A stretch of DNA of 64,000 nucleotides from Cupriavidus sp. D39 (GTDB lineage: Bacteria; Pseudomonadota; Gammaproteobacteria; Burkholderiales; Burkholderiaceae): contig NZ_JAPNLE010000006.1 in the NCBI RefSeq assembly GCF_026627925.1, positions 186,001 to 250,000 on the forward strand. The letters are read 5' to 3'. A model generated the notes under the pieces. It did no database searches. It was not told the origin of the DNA and saw only the letters and a list, made by a program, of their open reading frames with translations. Position 1 is the stretch's first letter, and every line of letters starts with the position of its first letter. Below are positions 46,238 through 56,515 of this stretch, piece after piece. Both the position numbers and the translations under genes were made by a program.

Positions 46238-46367
46238 AGGCAGACTAATATCGCAGATGCCCGCGAGGTTCTGTCGGACGCGCCTCCGGCGCTCACGGGG
46301 AAGCCCTGGAACAGCAGCCTAACTTTTGTTAAGTGTCTTATCCGACGATTTGTCCGCAGTACCCGCG

Positions 46368-47282
46368 TTACTCTGTCTCCTCGCCACCCACGTCTGACCC
46401 GGCCGCATCAGCGTTTCCACGGCGTTGGACCCGGATACTGTTGTGCACTTCCTTCACACCGAACACATTGTCAGCGATCTCCTCGATATTGTATTTCTCG
46501 CGGCGATCGTGCACGGTGCCGACGAGCGTCACAATTCCTCCGCTGACCTCCACCGTGACCTCGCTGACATCGATTCCGTCGGTGTTGGCGAGGCGCTCGC
46601 ACACGTCGTCGCGGATGCGCTCGTCAGACCGGGTATAGCCCTTGGGACCCTTGCGCCGGCTAGGTGCTGCCTCGGGACGCGCCGCGCCGCTCGTCCCCGC
46701 GCCGGGGTCGTAGCCGCGATCGCGCATGCGGGATGGTTGCCGCTCGCCTTGGTTGTAGCCCTCGCTAAAACGGCTGCGGTAGCCCGGATCGCCCGGGTAG
46801 AGGCGCTGGGCGCCGCTATAAGACTGGCCGCCGCGTTCGCTGCTGCCAAAGTAGCCGCCGCCATAGCTGGGCTCGCCGCCGCGGCGCGAACGGTCGCGCG
46901 CCTCCTGCTCGCGCCAGCGGAGGGCCCGCCCGCCTTGCTGGAGGCCCTGGGGTTCCTCGCCGCCGGACGGGTCGTAGCCGCCATAGCCACTGCTATAGGG
47001 ATAGCCAGAGCGGGCATAGTCGGAGGCGCCATAACGATGTGCGCCACCCGGCGGGTCGCGCACATCGGGCGGCCGCTCATGCTCAAACCAGTGCCCGCCA
47101 CGCGGTCCTTGACTGCTCTCTCCGCGCCAGTCCTCGCCCCATTCCCGGCCCCATTCGTCGGGACGGTTGCCCGACTCTTCGCTGCTACCGCGGCGTTCGC
47201 GCCGCCACGCGGGATCTTCCTGGTGTGATCCGCGATATTGCCCCGGGTCGCCGCGATAGCGATCGCTGCTCTGGTTAGCCAT
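46368..47282 (-). CDS. BON-domain protein with disordered Gly/Arg/Ser-rich N terminus
   Basis: 304 residues. The first 200 are Gly/Arg/Tyr/Ser repeats (SSDRYRGDPGQYRGSHQEDP, YPYSSGYGGYDPSGGEEPQG), likely disordered. C-terminal BON domain: DDVCERLANTDGIDVSEVTV, GGIVTLVGTVHDRREKYNIE, NVFGVKEVHNSIRVQ. BON domains bind membranes or ligands and occur in osmotic-shock proteins such as OsmY. No signal peptide, so cytoplasmic. Intact. Confidence 0.85.
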   Translation of the reverse strand: MANQSSDRYRGDPGQYRGSHQEDPAWRRERRGSSEESGNRPDEWGREWGEDWRGESSQGPRGGHWFEHERPPDVRDPPGGAHRYGASDYARSGYPYSSGYGGYDPSGGEEPQGLQQGGRALRWREQEARDRSRRGGEPSYGGGYFGSSERGGQSYSGAQRLYPGDPGYRSRFSEGYNQGERQPSRMRDRGYDPGAGTSGAARPEAAPSRRKGPKGYTRSDERIRDDVCERLANTDGIDVSEVTVEVSGGIVTLVGTVHDRREKYNIEEIADNVFGVKEVHNSIRVQRRGNADAAGSDVGGEETE

Positions 47283-47375
47283 GTTTCGCTCCCTGTGGAT
47301 TCCGCGTCCCAGGGCTGCCGCCCCGGCGCATATCCTTGTGCGAGCAAGAACCGTACCGCGCCGGCGGGCAGCTCG

Positions 47376-47984
47376 TCAGCTTGTCGCTGTCATCCGGGCT
47401 GCCAAATTTGTCGCTCGCTCTAAATGTTGCTTCAACATTGGCATATTGCGCATGGCGAACGCCCGTAGCTTAGGGCTCGTTCCCTGGCTGGCCTGCCGCT
47501 GAAATAACGTTACCGCCTGTCGATGTGCGTCCACGGCCACCACCTGTAGATACACGCGGTCGAATTCGGCACCCTTGAGATGGCGTAGTCGTGCGATTTC
47601 AGGGGCTTCTGGTAGTCGCGTGTCGGGGGTGATGCCTTCCGCTCTGGCCACGCGATCCAGATCCGCCGCCAGGGCACGGTGGTCCTTTAGCATTAGGCGC
47701 GCGTAGGCGAGGATGGTCGGGTCCCCGGAAAGCTCAAGGGCCATTTCCGCGGCTTGAATCTCCATGGTCTCGGTTAGGGCAACCTCATCGATGAAGCGCA
47801 GGTCGTCGGTAGATAGAGCCGAATCAGGAGGCGGCCGCGACGCAGGGGAATTTGGGACGACTGCAAACGGCTGCCCAGCCGACGGCACCGGCAGCCCAAG
47901 CAGGCAGGCGATCGAGATGGCCAGCACGCCTGCGACACTGCTCGCAAGCCGAGCAGTGCTTCTTATGGGATAGGTCAAGGTCAC
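47376..47984 (-). CDS. DUF4142 ferritin-like secreted protein
   Basis: 202 residues. GTG start 5 bases after AGGAGG. Signal sequence near LASSVAGVLAISIACLLGLP to AG. DUF4142: SALSTDDLRFIDEVALTETM, EIQAAEMALELSGDPTILAY, ARLMLKDHRALAADLDRVAR and VDAHRQAVTLFQRQASQGTS. Four-helix-bundle predicted, periplasmic, found in stress loci. Function unknown. Confidence 0.82.
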   Translation of the reverse strand: MTLTYPIRSTARLASSVAGVLAISIACLLGLPVPSAGQPFAVVPNSPASRPPPDSALSTDDLRFIDEVALTETMEIQAAEMALELSGDPTILAYARLMLKDHRALAADLDRVARAEGITPDTRLPEAPEIARLRHLKGAEFDRVYLQVVAVDAHRQAVTLFQRQASQGTSPKLRAFAMRNMPMLKQHLERATNLAARMTATS

Positions 47985-48291
47985 GACAACCTCCTGCAGA
48001 TCCTGGCTTGGCTCATCACACAGCGTTGAATTCCGGCGCTTGCCAGAATCAGCTCAGCTGGTGCCGAACGCTGAAGTGCAAATTTGTCAGGCCTTCTTCA
48101 CATACGGAACGCTTGCCTACTGGGGCGACTGCGCACCGGAAGCACCGGAATGTAAATTGCGTTCGGCTAGCCTATATTCAAAGTGTTGCCATCGCCGCCT
48201 TTTAGGGACAGCCGCTCCGAGCGGCAATAAAATCCCGCCGCCATGCGCGCTATGCATAGGCCACAAATCCCATTCACTGAGGAGCAGAACA
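47985..48291. other. Divergent promoter region of two DUF4142 genes
   Basis: About 300 bases between the minus-strand and plus-strand DUF4142 genes. It contains both ribosome binding sites (AGGAGG and GAGGAGC) but no other gene. Confidence 0.5.
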
Positions 48292-48810
48292 ATGAAAAAC
48301 ATCTCCGTAGTGCTTGGGGCGCTCTTGGCCCTCGTCGGGATTGGCGCTGCGGCGCAAACACCCACCGACGCCCAGATTGTAGCGATCATCGTAACAGCAA
48401 ACCAAGTTGCCATTGAAGCAGGAAGGACGGCTGAGAAGAGCGGCCACGCTCGGGAGGTAAAGGCCTTCGGTAACCAGATGGTCACAGACCATACAGGTGT
48501 GAAGAAGCAGGCGATGGCATTGGTCAAAAAGCTGAAGCTCACACCGGAAGAGAATCCAATGAGCGAGAGCCTGCAGTCTGGCGGCGTGGAGAACCTGAAG
48601 GCCCTGAAGGAACTCAAGGCTGCGGACTTCGACAAGGCGTATATCGACCAGGAAGTCGCATATCACGAGCAAATGATCGAGGCACTCGAAAAAACTCTAA
48701 TTCCCAGTGCCCAGAACGCGGAACTCAAGGCGCTGCTGATTGCCGTGCGTCCAGGATATTTGGGTCATTTGGCGCATGCGAAAAGGATCCAATTCGTCCT
48801 CGCCAAGTAG
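48292..48810 (+). CDS. DUF4142 secreted protein, second copy
   Basis: 172 residues from ATG 48292 after GAGGAGC. Signal peptide MKNISVVLGALLALVGIGAA cleaved near AAAQT. DUF4142 helices: DAQIVAIIVTANQVAIEAGR, HAREVKAFGNQMVTDHTGVK, KELKAADFDKAYIDQEVAYH, EQMIEALEKTLIPSAQNAEL. Divergent from the other DUF4142 gene, probably the same stress regulation. Confidence 0.85.
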   Translation: MKNISVVLGALLALVGIGAAAQTPTDAQIVAIIVTANQVAIEAGRTAEKSGHAREVKAFGNQMVTDHTGVKKQAMALVKKLKLTPEENPMSESLQSGGVENLKALKELKAADFDKAYIDQEVAYHEQMIEALEKTLIPSAQNAELKALLIAVRPGYLGHLAHAKRIQFVLAK

Positions 48811-48857
48811 TGTCTGCACGAGCACGCAGGCAGGGCGCCGTGCGCTGCCATCCCCTG

Positions 48858-49230
48858 TGCTGAAGGAAATCCAGGCCGTCGAACAACGCAACGCCATTGC
48901 GCTCGGCGACGCCGTGCTTGGGCTTGGCCGCCACCTGTTGCACAGTTTCTGGGGCGGTCTGGTCCACGCGTGGCTCGTGGGCAACGTCCCGCCGGGGTTC
49001 GAGAACGAGGCGCGCAGGTTCGCCCGCCTCACCGCACAATCCGCCTCCACCACCGACATTTGCATGGGAGTACTCGGAGGCAAGCTGAAGCGGCTGGAAC
49101 TGCTGTCGACGTGGCTGGACGATGCACTACTCATCGTTAGATGGCATGCGCTTGCTTGTGGCGCTATGCCAAGCAGCCGGATGTCGAGCTGGCTCCGATC
49201 GTGCGCGGCGCAATCCCGCGCGAGATCTAG
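48858..49230 (+). pseudogene. Acyl-CoA dehydrogenase (FadE-like) C-terminal fragment
   Basis: NAIALGDAVLGLGRHLLHSF, FARLTAQSASTTDICMGVLG and GKLKRLELLSTWLDDA resemble the C-terminal DUF1974 part of FadE (xxxDxxMxxLGGxLKRxExLSxRLxD). The end LWRYAKQPDVELAPIVRGAI is one frame over, to a TAG at 49228. Catalytic domain absent. Confidence 0.5.
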
Positions 49231-49303
49231 GTCGCCTTGTGGCACGAACGTTGCACTTCGCGTCGCATGGGACGATGCAAGTGGTGGCGAACAAGGAGAC
49301 GTC

Positions 49304-49903
49304 ATGGGATCTCACAGAAAGATGGAGCTGATCAAGGCTCTTCATCCCACCCAGCTCACCTTAGGTATGGATCATGTTCGACAAAAAATGGACGCGAGCC
49401 AGGCTCATGAAGCGACACGCCAGGAGTTCATGGAGCGACATCCCGTCAAGGCCGTTTTGGGTCCGAATGGTCAACTCTATATCATTGACCACCACCACTG
49501 GGCCCGCGCATGGCTGGAACTCGGTAAGGAACAGACACCGATTGTTGTTGTGCGAGACCTGCACAAGCTTGGAACGAGTGCCTTCTGGCAACGAATGTCA
49601 GAGTTGGGCGATGTCCATCCCTACGACGAGCACGGTGTTCGCCGATCGATCTCCGCGTTGCCGCCAACGGTGGAAGGAATGATCGATGACCCCTATCGCA
49701 GCCTCGCGGCGTTCGCGCGGAACGCAGGCGGGTACAGAAAGCCGAAATGCGCCTACGCTGATTTTCAGTGGGCGGCATTCTTCCGCAAGCATGTGAAGGG
49801 CGATTTGCGCACCCGTCACGGCTTCGCTCAGGCGCTGGCTGACGCCACGCGGCTTGCGCGCAGCCGCGCAGCCCGCAAGCTCCCAGGCTATTTGGGCGCC
49901 TAG
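49304..49903 (+). CDS. ParB-like (ParBc_2) nuclease-type protein
   Basis: 199 residues from ATG 49304 after AAGGAGACGTC. IKALHPTQLTLGMDHVRQKM followed by HPVKAVLGPNGQLYIIDHHH is the ParB-like N-terminal pattern of the ParBc_2 family (VxxVxGPxGxxYxxDxHH), with the double His. Then RWARAWLELGKEQTPIVVVR-type sequence and ADFQWAAFFRKHVKG. Members are putative ParB-like nucleases of unknown role. Not part of a parAB pair. Intact. Confidence 0.8.
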   Translation: MGSHRKMELIKALHPTQLTLGMDHVRQKMDASQAHEATRQEFMERHPVKAVLGPNGQLYIIDHHHWARAWLELGKEQTPIVVVRDLHKLGTSAFWQRMSELGDVHPYDEHGVRRSISALPPTVEGMIDDPYRSLAAFARNAGGYRKPKCAYADFQWAAFFRKHVKGDLRTRHGFAQALADATRLARSRAARKLPGYLGA

Positions 49904-50927
49904 TGATCTGACGGCCCCGGCGCTTTGGCATCGCTCCGTCGGCTGGCTCTGTCGGCTGGCTCTCCACACGTTTCTTGCGGGCAAAGATGACGCCGCGGCC
50001 GGACCATGGCGAAGTTAGCTATCGGGGTTCGGGCCGACTCGCTGGACGCAAGGCACTCATCACTGGCGGCGATTCCGGTATAGGCCGCGCGGCGGCGTTC
50101 GCGCGCGAAGTCGGATTGCCCCCGACGATACGGTCGAAGGCAGAGAAGCTATCGAGACCATCAGCGAGGCGCCCACATGCATTGCCCCCGAGCCCACTGA
50201 GAATGAGGTCCTGCCGATGGGGAGCGGATGAAATCGCGATAGGGGACGGCCCGGCGGGCAGTATCGATAATGGGCCTTTGCCGTTATTGCGGCTGGTGCC
50301 ACGAGGGCTTCGATGGGAAGCCGTCCCACAAAGAGCACCGTGGACGGGGGCGACGCGCGGTGCCTGGGTCCAGCAGAACCAATCATGGACGGCCTCCTTG
50401 GAGGGGAGACCGTGCTTTCGGTATAGCCAGAAGAGGAACTCGCCGAAACCAGTCTTCGCTAGGTGCGTTAGCAGACATTCGCACTGCCGAGCCACGTGCA
50501 TCCTAGAAGCCCCACTGGAAGGTTCCTCTCAACCTTTCATTCGCCTCGCCGCTCGTCCTGGTGCCGGCGGGGCTTTTCTCGTCCCTCGTCGCGGCGGCCG
50601 CCATCAAGGAAGAGTGCTCTCGCTGTGCGCCTTGGGAGAACGGTCATTGGAGCCCCCGTGAACACCGCTGGCGGCGGCGCTCAGGTTGGCTCGTGGCATC
50701 GTCGACGGCCTGATATTGGCGCGAACTCGATCGATCCGATGCGGGACGCCGCCTACCCCAATCCCAGCGATGGTGGCAACGGTGCTAGCCTTGAAATGGC
50801 GTACCGGCCGCACTAATCTTGTGCAAGCAGGAGAATGCTCTCTGCGCTGAATAATCGAATGATTTCTGCCGCGGCGCGAGATGGGCGCTGCATTCCGTCA
50901 GGATCCAGAGGCTCCAGATTGAACTCC
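49904..50927. other. Degenerate stretch with an SDR fragment
   Basis: Apart from the SDR N terminus at 49987-50110, no recognisable protein on either strand. The last 100 bases lead into the transketolase gene. Confidence 0.4.
49987..50110 (+). pseudogene. Short-chain dehydrogenase N-terminal fragment
   Basis: [20 protein letters not shown] followed by [20 protein letters not shown] is the start of glucose-dehydrogenase-like SDRs, with the TGGDSGIG cofactor motif. Similarity stops at once, so only the first 40 codons remain. Confidence 0.65.
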
Positions 50928-53005
50928 ATGCTCTCTACCGACCTCTCGACGGGCGCACTGGATGACCTTTGCGTCAATACGCTGCGCTTCCTGTCCGTCG
51001 ACGCCGTGCAGAACGCCAACAGTGGCCACCCCGGCATGCCGCTGGGCGCGGCGCCGATGGCCTATGTGCTTTGGACCCGCTTTCTCAAGCATCATCCGGC
51101 CAATCCGCTTTGGTTCGACCGGGACCGTTTCGTGCTATCCGCAGGCCACGGCTCGGCGCTGCTATACAGCCTTCTCCACCTCACTGGATATGATCTGCCG
51201 CTCGAACAGCTTCGGCAATTTCGACAGTGGGGCAGCGTCACACCGGGGCACCCGGAGCGAGGCCTGACGCCCGGCGTCGAAGTGACAACCGGACCGCTCG
51301 GCCAAGGCTTTGGCAATGGTGTGGGCATGGCGATGGCGGAAGCGAATCTGGCCGCTCGCTACAATCGCGATGGCTTCGATATCATCAACCACTTTACCTA
51401 CGGCATCGTGAGCGATGGCGACCTGATGGAAGGCATCGCGTCCGAAGCCGCTTCGCTGGCGGGCCATTTGCGTTTGGGCAAGCTGATCTACCTGTACGAC
51501 AACAATGGCGTCACGCTCTCCGCAAGCACGGCGATCACGTTTACCGAGGATGCTGCGCAGCGCTTTGAGGCCTATGGCTGGCATACCCATTTGGTGGAGG
51601 ACGGCAACGACCTGCCGTCCATCGAGCAGGCACTGCATGCCGCTCGCGCCGAGACCGGGCGACCGTCTCTGATCCTCGTGCGCACGCATCTCGGTTACGG
51701 GTCGCCCAACAAGCAAGACACGTTCGAAGCACACGGCTCACCGCTCGGCGTGGAAGAGGTCCGACTGACCAAGCGGAACCTGCGCTGGCCGGTGGATCCG
51801 CCATTCCACATCCCCGAACCGGCGCGCTTGCATTTTCTTGAGGCGAGCGAGGAGGGAGAGCGGGCCGAGGGGGAATGGCGCCGCAAATTCTCCGCCTACG
51901 AAAAGCAATTCCCTGAACTTGCGGTGGAGCTCGGACAACGCATGCCTGGCGGAGTCACTGGGGGCTCTGATGGCTGGGAAGCGGCGATCCCCCAGTTTCC
52001 CGCGGACGACAAAGGCATGGCCACGCGCTCCGCCTCGGGAAAGATTATGAATGCCATCGCGCCGCAGTTCCCCGCGCTGATCGGCGGCTCGGCGGATCTG
52101 GATCCGTCGACCTATACCGCGCTGAAAGGGTTGGGGGACTTTGAGCCGGCCAACATTCACGCAGGTGACGGGCAGGGTTCCAACGGTGGGGGCTGGAGCC
52201 GCGCCGGCCGTAATCTGCATTTTGGCGTGCGAGAGCATGCCATGGGCGCGATCATGAACGGCATGGCGGCGCACGGCGCAGTGGTGCCGTTCGGCGCGAC
52301 ATTCCTGATTTTTTCCGATTACATGCGCCCGGCGATTCGCCTTGCCGCACTGATGGGCCTGCAGACTATCTACGTCTTCACTCACGACAGCATCGCGCTG
52401 GGCGAGGACGGCTCCACGCATCAACCAGTGGAGCAGCTTGCCAGCCTGCGGGCTTTGCCGCGCCTGGTCGTGATTCGTCCTGCGGATGCCAACGAAACCG
52501 CCATCGCCTGGCGCGTCGCGCTGGCAACTTGCGACCGGCCGGTGGCGCTGGTGCTCACGCGGCAGAACGTTCCCACCTTGGACCGTACGCGATTCGCCGC
52601 CGCCGACGGCTTGCAGCGAGGCGCTTACATTCTGGCCGACGCCCCGAACGGCAATCCGGAATTGATCCTGATAGCCAGCGGCTCGGAAGTCTCGCTGATC
52701 GTCGCTGCCCAGATCAAGCTGGCGCAGGAGAACATCCAGGCACGTATTGTCTCGATGCCAAGTTGGGAACTGTTCGATGCCCAGCCGAAGGCGTACCGTG
52801 AGGCGGTATTTCCCCTGAGGTCGCTGCCCGGTTGGCGGTCGAAGCAGGCGCCTCGCAAGGCTGGCACCGCTATGTCGGCGACCGCGGCGATGTGCTGGCG
52901 GTCGACCGCTTCGGCGCATCGGCCGCGGGCGAGATCGTGATGCGCGAATACGGCTTTACCGTCGAGAACGTTTGCAGGCGGGCGGCTTTGCTGCTTCGCC
53001 CGTAG
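50928..53005 (+). CDS. tkt: Transketolase, one-base frameshift near the C terminus
   Basis: Thiamine-diphosphate enzyme of the pentose-phosphate/Calvin routes. ATG at 50928 ([20 protein letters not shown]); an upstream ATG at 50835 is possible. [55 protein letters not shown] (GDG...N TPP/Mg site), and in the Pyr domain [15 protein letters not shown] with the catalytic Glu, then [20 protein letters not shown]. The frame fails at the C4 run 52812-52815; one more C gives the normal end ([20 protein letters not shown] to a TAG at 53003), 692 residues. No other carbon-fixation gene is adjacent. Confidence 0.85.
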
Positions 53006-53066
53006 CATGGAATTCTGGTGGCCTTCTCAGGATCCAAGCGCGGAAAGTAACTCAGCATTTCCGCCG

Positions 53067-53283
53067 GCGCCCCGCCAGCCGCTGACCGGCGTGAGGATTC
53101 GGGCGATGGGCAACGAGGTGGCGACCAGGGATGAGGGGGAGGCAATCACCAGCTATGAGCGTTGCGTCCCATAAGCGCCGGAATTCGCCGACGCGTACTT
53201 CCACGTGGCCCGTATCTAAGAGAGCGTCGCGGAATGCGAGCGATCCGGCATTTTAATGAATACCGGCGGCTGCGACGCGGATG
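53067..53283 (+). pseudogene. Internally deleted copy of the MerR/TPR gene
   Basis: PRQPLTGVRIRAMGNEVATR then DEGE matches 28755-29567 around residues 78-97, and AITSYERCVP, FADAYFHVARI then match the last TPR (about residues 228-250). The roughly 130 residues between are gone and in-frame stops occur. Nucleotide identity is high at both ends. Confidence 0.75.
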
Positions 53284-54022
53284 AGATGGCCGGGCCCCAA
53301 AACGCTCGCTCGGCATCGCCTCTCTGTGCGGTCCCGGACATACGCCCGCAAAACGGGAATGCAACCTAGAGATCCATTGGAAGTTTGCTCGGAACCATTC
53401 TTTCACCTCGCTGCCTCCGCTCACTCCCAGCGGCGTAGGAGCAAGAGGTGGCCCACTACGAGCAAAGTCGTTTCAGCCGGAATCTCCGATACTTGCACGG
53501 TCGGGACGGGTGACGATGGTGGACGCACAGGCGTCTTTAGGGTTCCTTCAAAACGTTTGGAAAAATCTGCGCGGTTTTCTACCATGGAGGAAACATCTGC
53601 AGACGCTGCCATGCCCCGAGAAGAATTTGCTTGTGCTCCATTCCCTCCCGGTCAAACTGTCTTGGGCGATGCGATCGCCGAGGGCCCAGTTTATCCAGAA
53701 GTGGGTGACTTGGTCGCGGTGCGCAGCCGCGTGGATCCCTTGGTCGAATTCGATATGCGTCTGACGGCTTGGGGCTGGACGACGAGGTGGAAATCACGGC
53801 CGGAAACATAGTTTCGGTTCTCAAGGGAACCCCTCGGCATTGAGAGCAGGCGGGATAACGCCGCTTGCGTTGCGCTGCGGCCCAGGGGGTCTCCTTGGGA
53901 TGGGGTCGTCATTCGTGTTAGGTCTTATGGCTGGGGGATGCGGTCCGTGCGAGTTGCCTAATCCACTGGGTTCTCCATGGCCTTGTCGAGCGAATCGATT
54001 TTCTTTATCCTGGAGACGCTAA
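53284..54022. other. Mostly anonymous stretch with a small broken gene
   Basis: Only the 53584-53843 frame is supported. The stretch 53844-54022 contains the GGAG ribosome binding site of the next gene. Confidence 0.4.
53584..53843 (+). pseudogene. Small protein of unknown function, frameshifted
   Basis: REEFACAPFPPGQTVLGDAI and PEVGDLVAVRSRVDPLVEFD continue one frame later as GLGLDDEVEITAGNIVSVLK and a TGA at 53841. Together they make about 86 residues with a beta-rich C terminus. No family known; support is the coherent continuation. Confidence 0.35.
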
Positions 54023-54523
54023 GTGAGTCGGCGAGCGTCGAACTGCAATGTCCATGTCGTGCGGAACGATGATGGGAGCTGGAGCATTGCCGTTGAGGGA
54101 TTGGGCCGAATCATGGAGTGCCCGTCGCGCGAAATGGCCATCCGCTTGGCAACCGACCGCGCCATCGCTGCTGGAGTGGTGCTATATGTGCATCAGGGCA
54201 ACGGTCAGTTCGACTGGTGGAAGGATTTTTTCCGAAGAAAGCCGGGGACGGGCGCCCTGGCCGTTCCTAGAGGCAGCGCCAAAGCCGTCTACCGGCGCGG
54301 TAGGGTGCCAACCAAACCGCCTCGCGCTTCCATCATGCTGCGGCGCGATGAGGCTGCGCGCAATGTTGGCATCGCCGACAGCCGAAGCAGGCCAGATTTT
54401 TCGGGTGACGGATTTTCTACACGTATTGTAAAAGCTGGAAGGCGGTTCTGTCGCTTGCGTTCGGCTCGCTTACGGCCTGGAACCGCTAATCTAACAAAAC
54501 CTTCGGACTCGCTGGTCAACTGA
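54023..54523 (+). CDS. DUF2188-like protein with long basic tail
   Basis: 166 residues, GTG start after GGAG. Residues 8-65 (NVHVVRNDDGSWSIAVEGLG, MAIRLATDRAIAAGVVLYVH, QGNGQFDWW) follow the DUF2188 pattern HVV...GxWxV...A...A...GVxLxVH. The last 100 residues are Arg/Ser/Pro-rich, perhaps a disordered or out-of-frame extension. Compare the compact DUF2188 at 27353. Confidence 0.55.
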   Translation: MSRRASNCNVHVVRNDDGSWSIAVEGLGRIMECPSREMAIRLATDRAIAAGVVLYVHQGNGQFDWWKDFFRRKPGTGALAVPRGSAKAVYRRGRVPTKPPRASIMLRRDEAARNVGIADSRSRPDFSGDGFSTRIVKAGRRFCRLRSARLRPGTANLTKPSDSLVN

Positions 54524-54579
54524 GGTTCGCCAAAGGCGAGCGCCTTCTCACCCACATCCGCATATTTGGCCTATCAGTC

Positions 54580-54897
54580 ATGCTCACTACCGTCACTGGA
54601 TCCGTGCTGCTCGAGGCGAGCCACGTCGACGGGCATCGCGAAGAGGCCCGTTTCCCCTGTGAAGTCATCGAGATGGATCTGAACTTGGTCAATCCAAGGC
54701 TAACGGTTCGAGGTATTACGGCGCGCCACGTGAGCGCGCTTAGCTGGACACCGGACCGGATCTCTTTCAGTGTTCCAGAATTCGCGCAGCTATGGACCTT
54801 TTGTCTCCGGGAACTGCCTACCGGCACCGGACCGCGCGCGGTGCGCTTCGAGTTAGCGAGCGCGTTGCCCTTTGCAAACTCGCTGGGCGATGTTTAA
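54580..54897 (+). CDS. Hypothetical 105-residue protein
   Basis: MLTTVTGSVLLEASHVDGHR, then EEARFPCEVIEMDLNLVNPR, TARHVSALSWTPDRISFSVP and VIRFELASALPFANSL-like end. Soluble, beta-rich. No family recognised. Clean frame and moderate codon bias are the only support. Confidence 0.4.
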   Translation: MLTTVTGSVLLEASHVDGHREEARFPCEVIEMDLNLVNPRLTVRGITARHVSALSWTPDRISFSVPEFAQLWTFCLRELPTGTGPRAVRFELASALPFANSLGDV

Positions 54898-54952
54898 CCC
54901 TATGTTTAACCTACTCCGTACGCCCCCGCATCCAGCTAGAGGCGCTCAGTTT

Positions 54953-55285
54953 ATGCTTCCCCTGGAAACACGTTTGATCACCTTGGCACTCCTGTTTTGT
55001 ACGATAGGGCCAGCGGTTAATGATGGCGCTATCGCAGCGACTCCCTCCGAAGGCATGGCTCGGGCCTCAGGCTGCAAAGCCTTGGTAGATATCGCCCGGG
55101 ACAGCCTGCTATCGGACCTTGAGGCGGTGTGCCTACCCACGGCCGTCTCTTTCTGCGCGGAAAAGAATCGCATTGCGAGATCGATCGTCGATTACATCGA
55201 CACTCAACGGCAACAGGGTGGCGACGAATGCGATACCGCCCTCGAAGTACTCGATCGGCTGCGCACCTTGCCATCGCAGCATTAG
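54953..55285 (+). CDS. Small secreted Cys-containing protein
   Basis: 110 residues from ATG 54953. Signal peptide MLPLETRLITLALLFCTIGP, cleavage near AIAAT. Mature part: GCKALVDIARDSLLSDLEAV, CLPTAVSFCAEKNRIARSIV, DYIDTQRQQGGDECDTALEV. Four Cys may form disulfides. Function unknown. Confidence 0.5.
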   Translation: MLPLETRLITLALLFCTIGPAVNDGAIAATPSEGMARASGCKALVDIARDSLLSDLEAVCLPTAVSFCAEKNRIARSIVDYIDTQRQQGGDECDTALEVLDRLRTLPSQH

Positions 55286-55537
55286 TAACGTAACCGTGTC
55301 GGCTGAGCTCATTGACCAGTGGGGCAGCGCCAGAATGCTCTGCTCGACCAGGCGACGAGATGCCGGCCCTCCACATTCAAAACAAGAGTTTGCCGGGCGC
55401 CAGAGGCACGCCATCGGCCTTCTAGGCTCCATGCGAAGTCTATCGAGCGGCCTCACTCCTCATCCCTAGTCCAAGTGGCTAATTGCATGCGCAAACCTTT
55501 CGAAGGCAATCTCCTTCCTATCAGGGAGAGCGTGAGC

Positions 55538-55798
55538 ATGGCATCCGAGACTATCACAGCGGTCCTCAATTGGCAGAGCGCCGATTTCTAGCAGACCGTG
55601 GCTGCGTTCCACACACACCACATCGATTTTGTGATCCAGTCAGAAGAGGGCTGGTATGAGGTGATGCTGGTCGGGTCCCCGCCCGTCTGGCTGTATCTCG
55701 TTCCTCGTGCTGCTACACGCCGGGGAGCACTTCCTGCGATGATCCCGGCGCCCCGGTGGCTATGGGGCATTCTCGATACCGACTTTGAGGCTGCCTAA
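55538..55798 (+). pseudogene. Block B small gene, copy 2, nonsense mutation
   Basis: MASETITAVLNWQSADF is followed by TAG (55589-55591) where copy 1 has TGG, then TVAAFHTHHIDFVIQSEEGW and VWLYLVPRAATRRGALPAMI. Apart from the G-to-A change, the frame is open. Confidence 0.75.
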
Positions 55799-55799
55799 T

Positions 55800-56129
55800 C
55801 GTCGATGGATGACGATCGAGGAAGCAGCGGGCTCCAAGTATGATGCTAAGGCCAAGCGCAAGCCCAATTGCCCTCGCCGGCTGATCCGTGATCAGCGCGG
55901 TAACGCGCTCATTGCATTGGGATCACCCAATTCCCCATCGTTCGGCGATAGACCCCACCGAATTCACCCCTACCACCGTTTTTAGAAGATCCTGCTTCGC
56001 TTGTTGCAATGACGCTCCAGATAGCGAGTGGACGCGCTGTAGGAAGTCGTCCAATGCGGTTTCGAGAAGGGCGTTCCGGTTCCCGTGGTCGGCCGGCTCA
56101 CGGTGAAATGCATCGTCATTCGGTTCCAT
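55800..56129 (-). pseudogene. ElaB/YqjD-like gene, copy 2, frameshifted
   Basis: MEPNDDAFHREPADHGNRNA, ALDDFLQRVHSLSGASLQQA, KQDLLKTVVGVN, then in a new frame CNERVTALITDQPARAIGLA and LGLSIILGARCFL. The break is near 55920, different from copy 1. Confidence 0.6.
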
Positions 56130-56515
56130 TCAGGTCTCCTGGCGGAGGTTAGCCGGGTGAAACTGATGACGGAAGCCACGCTGGAATCCGCACCATGACG
56201 TAAAGCGGCCGTCGAAGCCACCCCTGGGGAATTTGGCTGGCCTGATGCCGCCGGGATCGGGAATCACTTTGGGTTCAGAGTGAGAGTCCGGGGTCGGCGC
56301 TGGCGGAATCCTGCTGGCCGTGGCTGAGGGCCCCACGCGGCGGGAATTGCCCTTGTTTTGGGCGGGTCCCCGCTTATTTGAAGCCCTCGACGATATCCCG
56401 CTCGCATCGATGTCGATGCTCCGCGTCCTTGCCGCACGAGCTATCGGCGATCCCCCACGCCCAGTCAATCCGCAGGCGGCAGAGCCCGCTGGATCGGGGA
56501 GGACGTGTAGTACAC

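Noticed and set aside
46425..47228. Long Ala-rich plus-strand frame
   Set aside because: Shadow of the BON-domain gene on the opposite strand, caused by its repetitive Gly/Arg codons.
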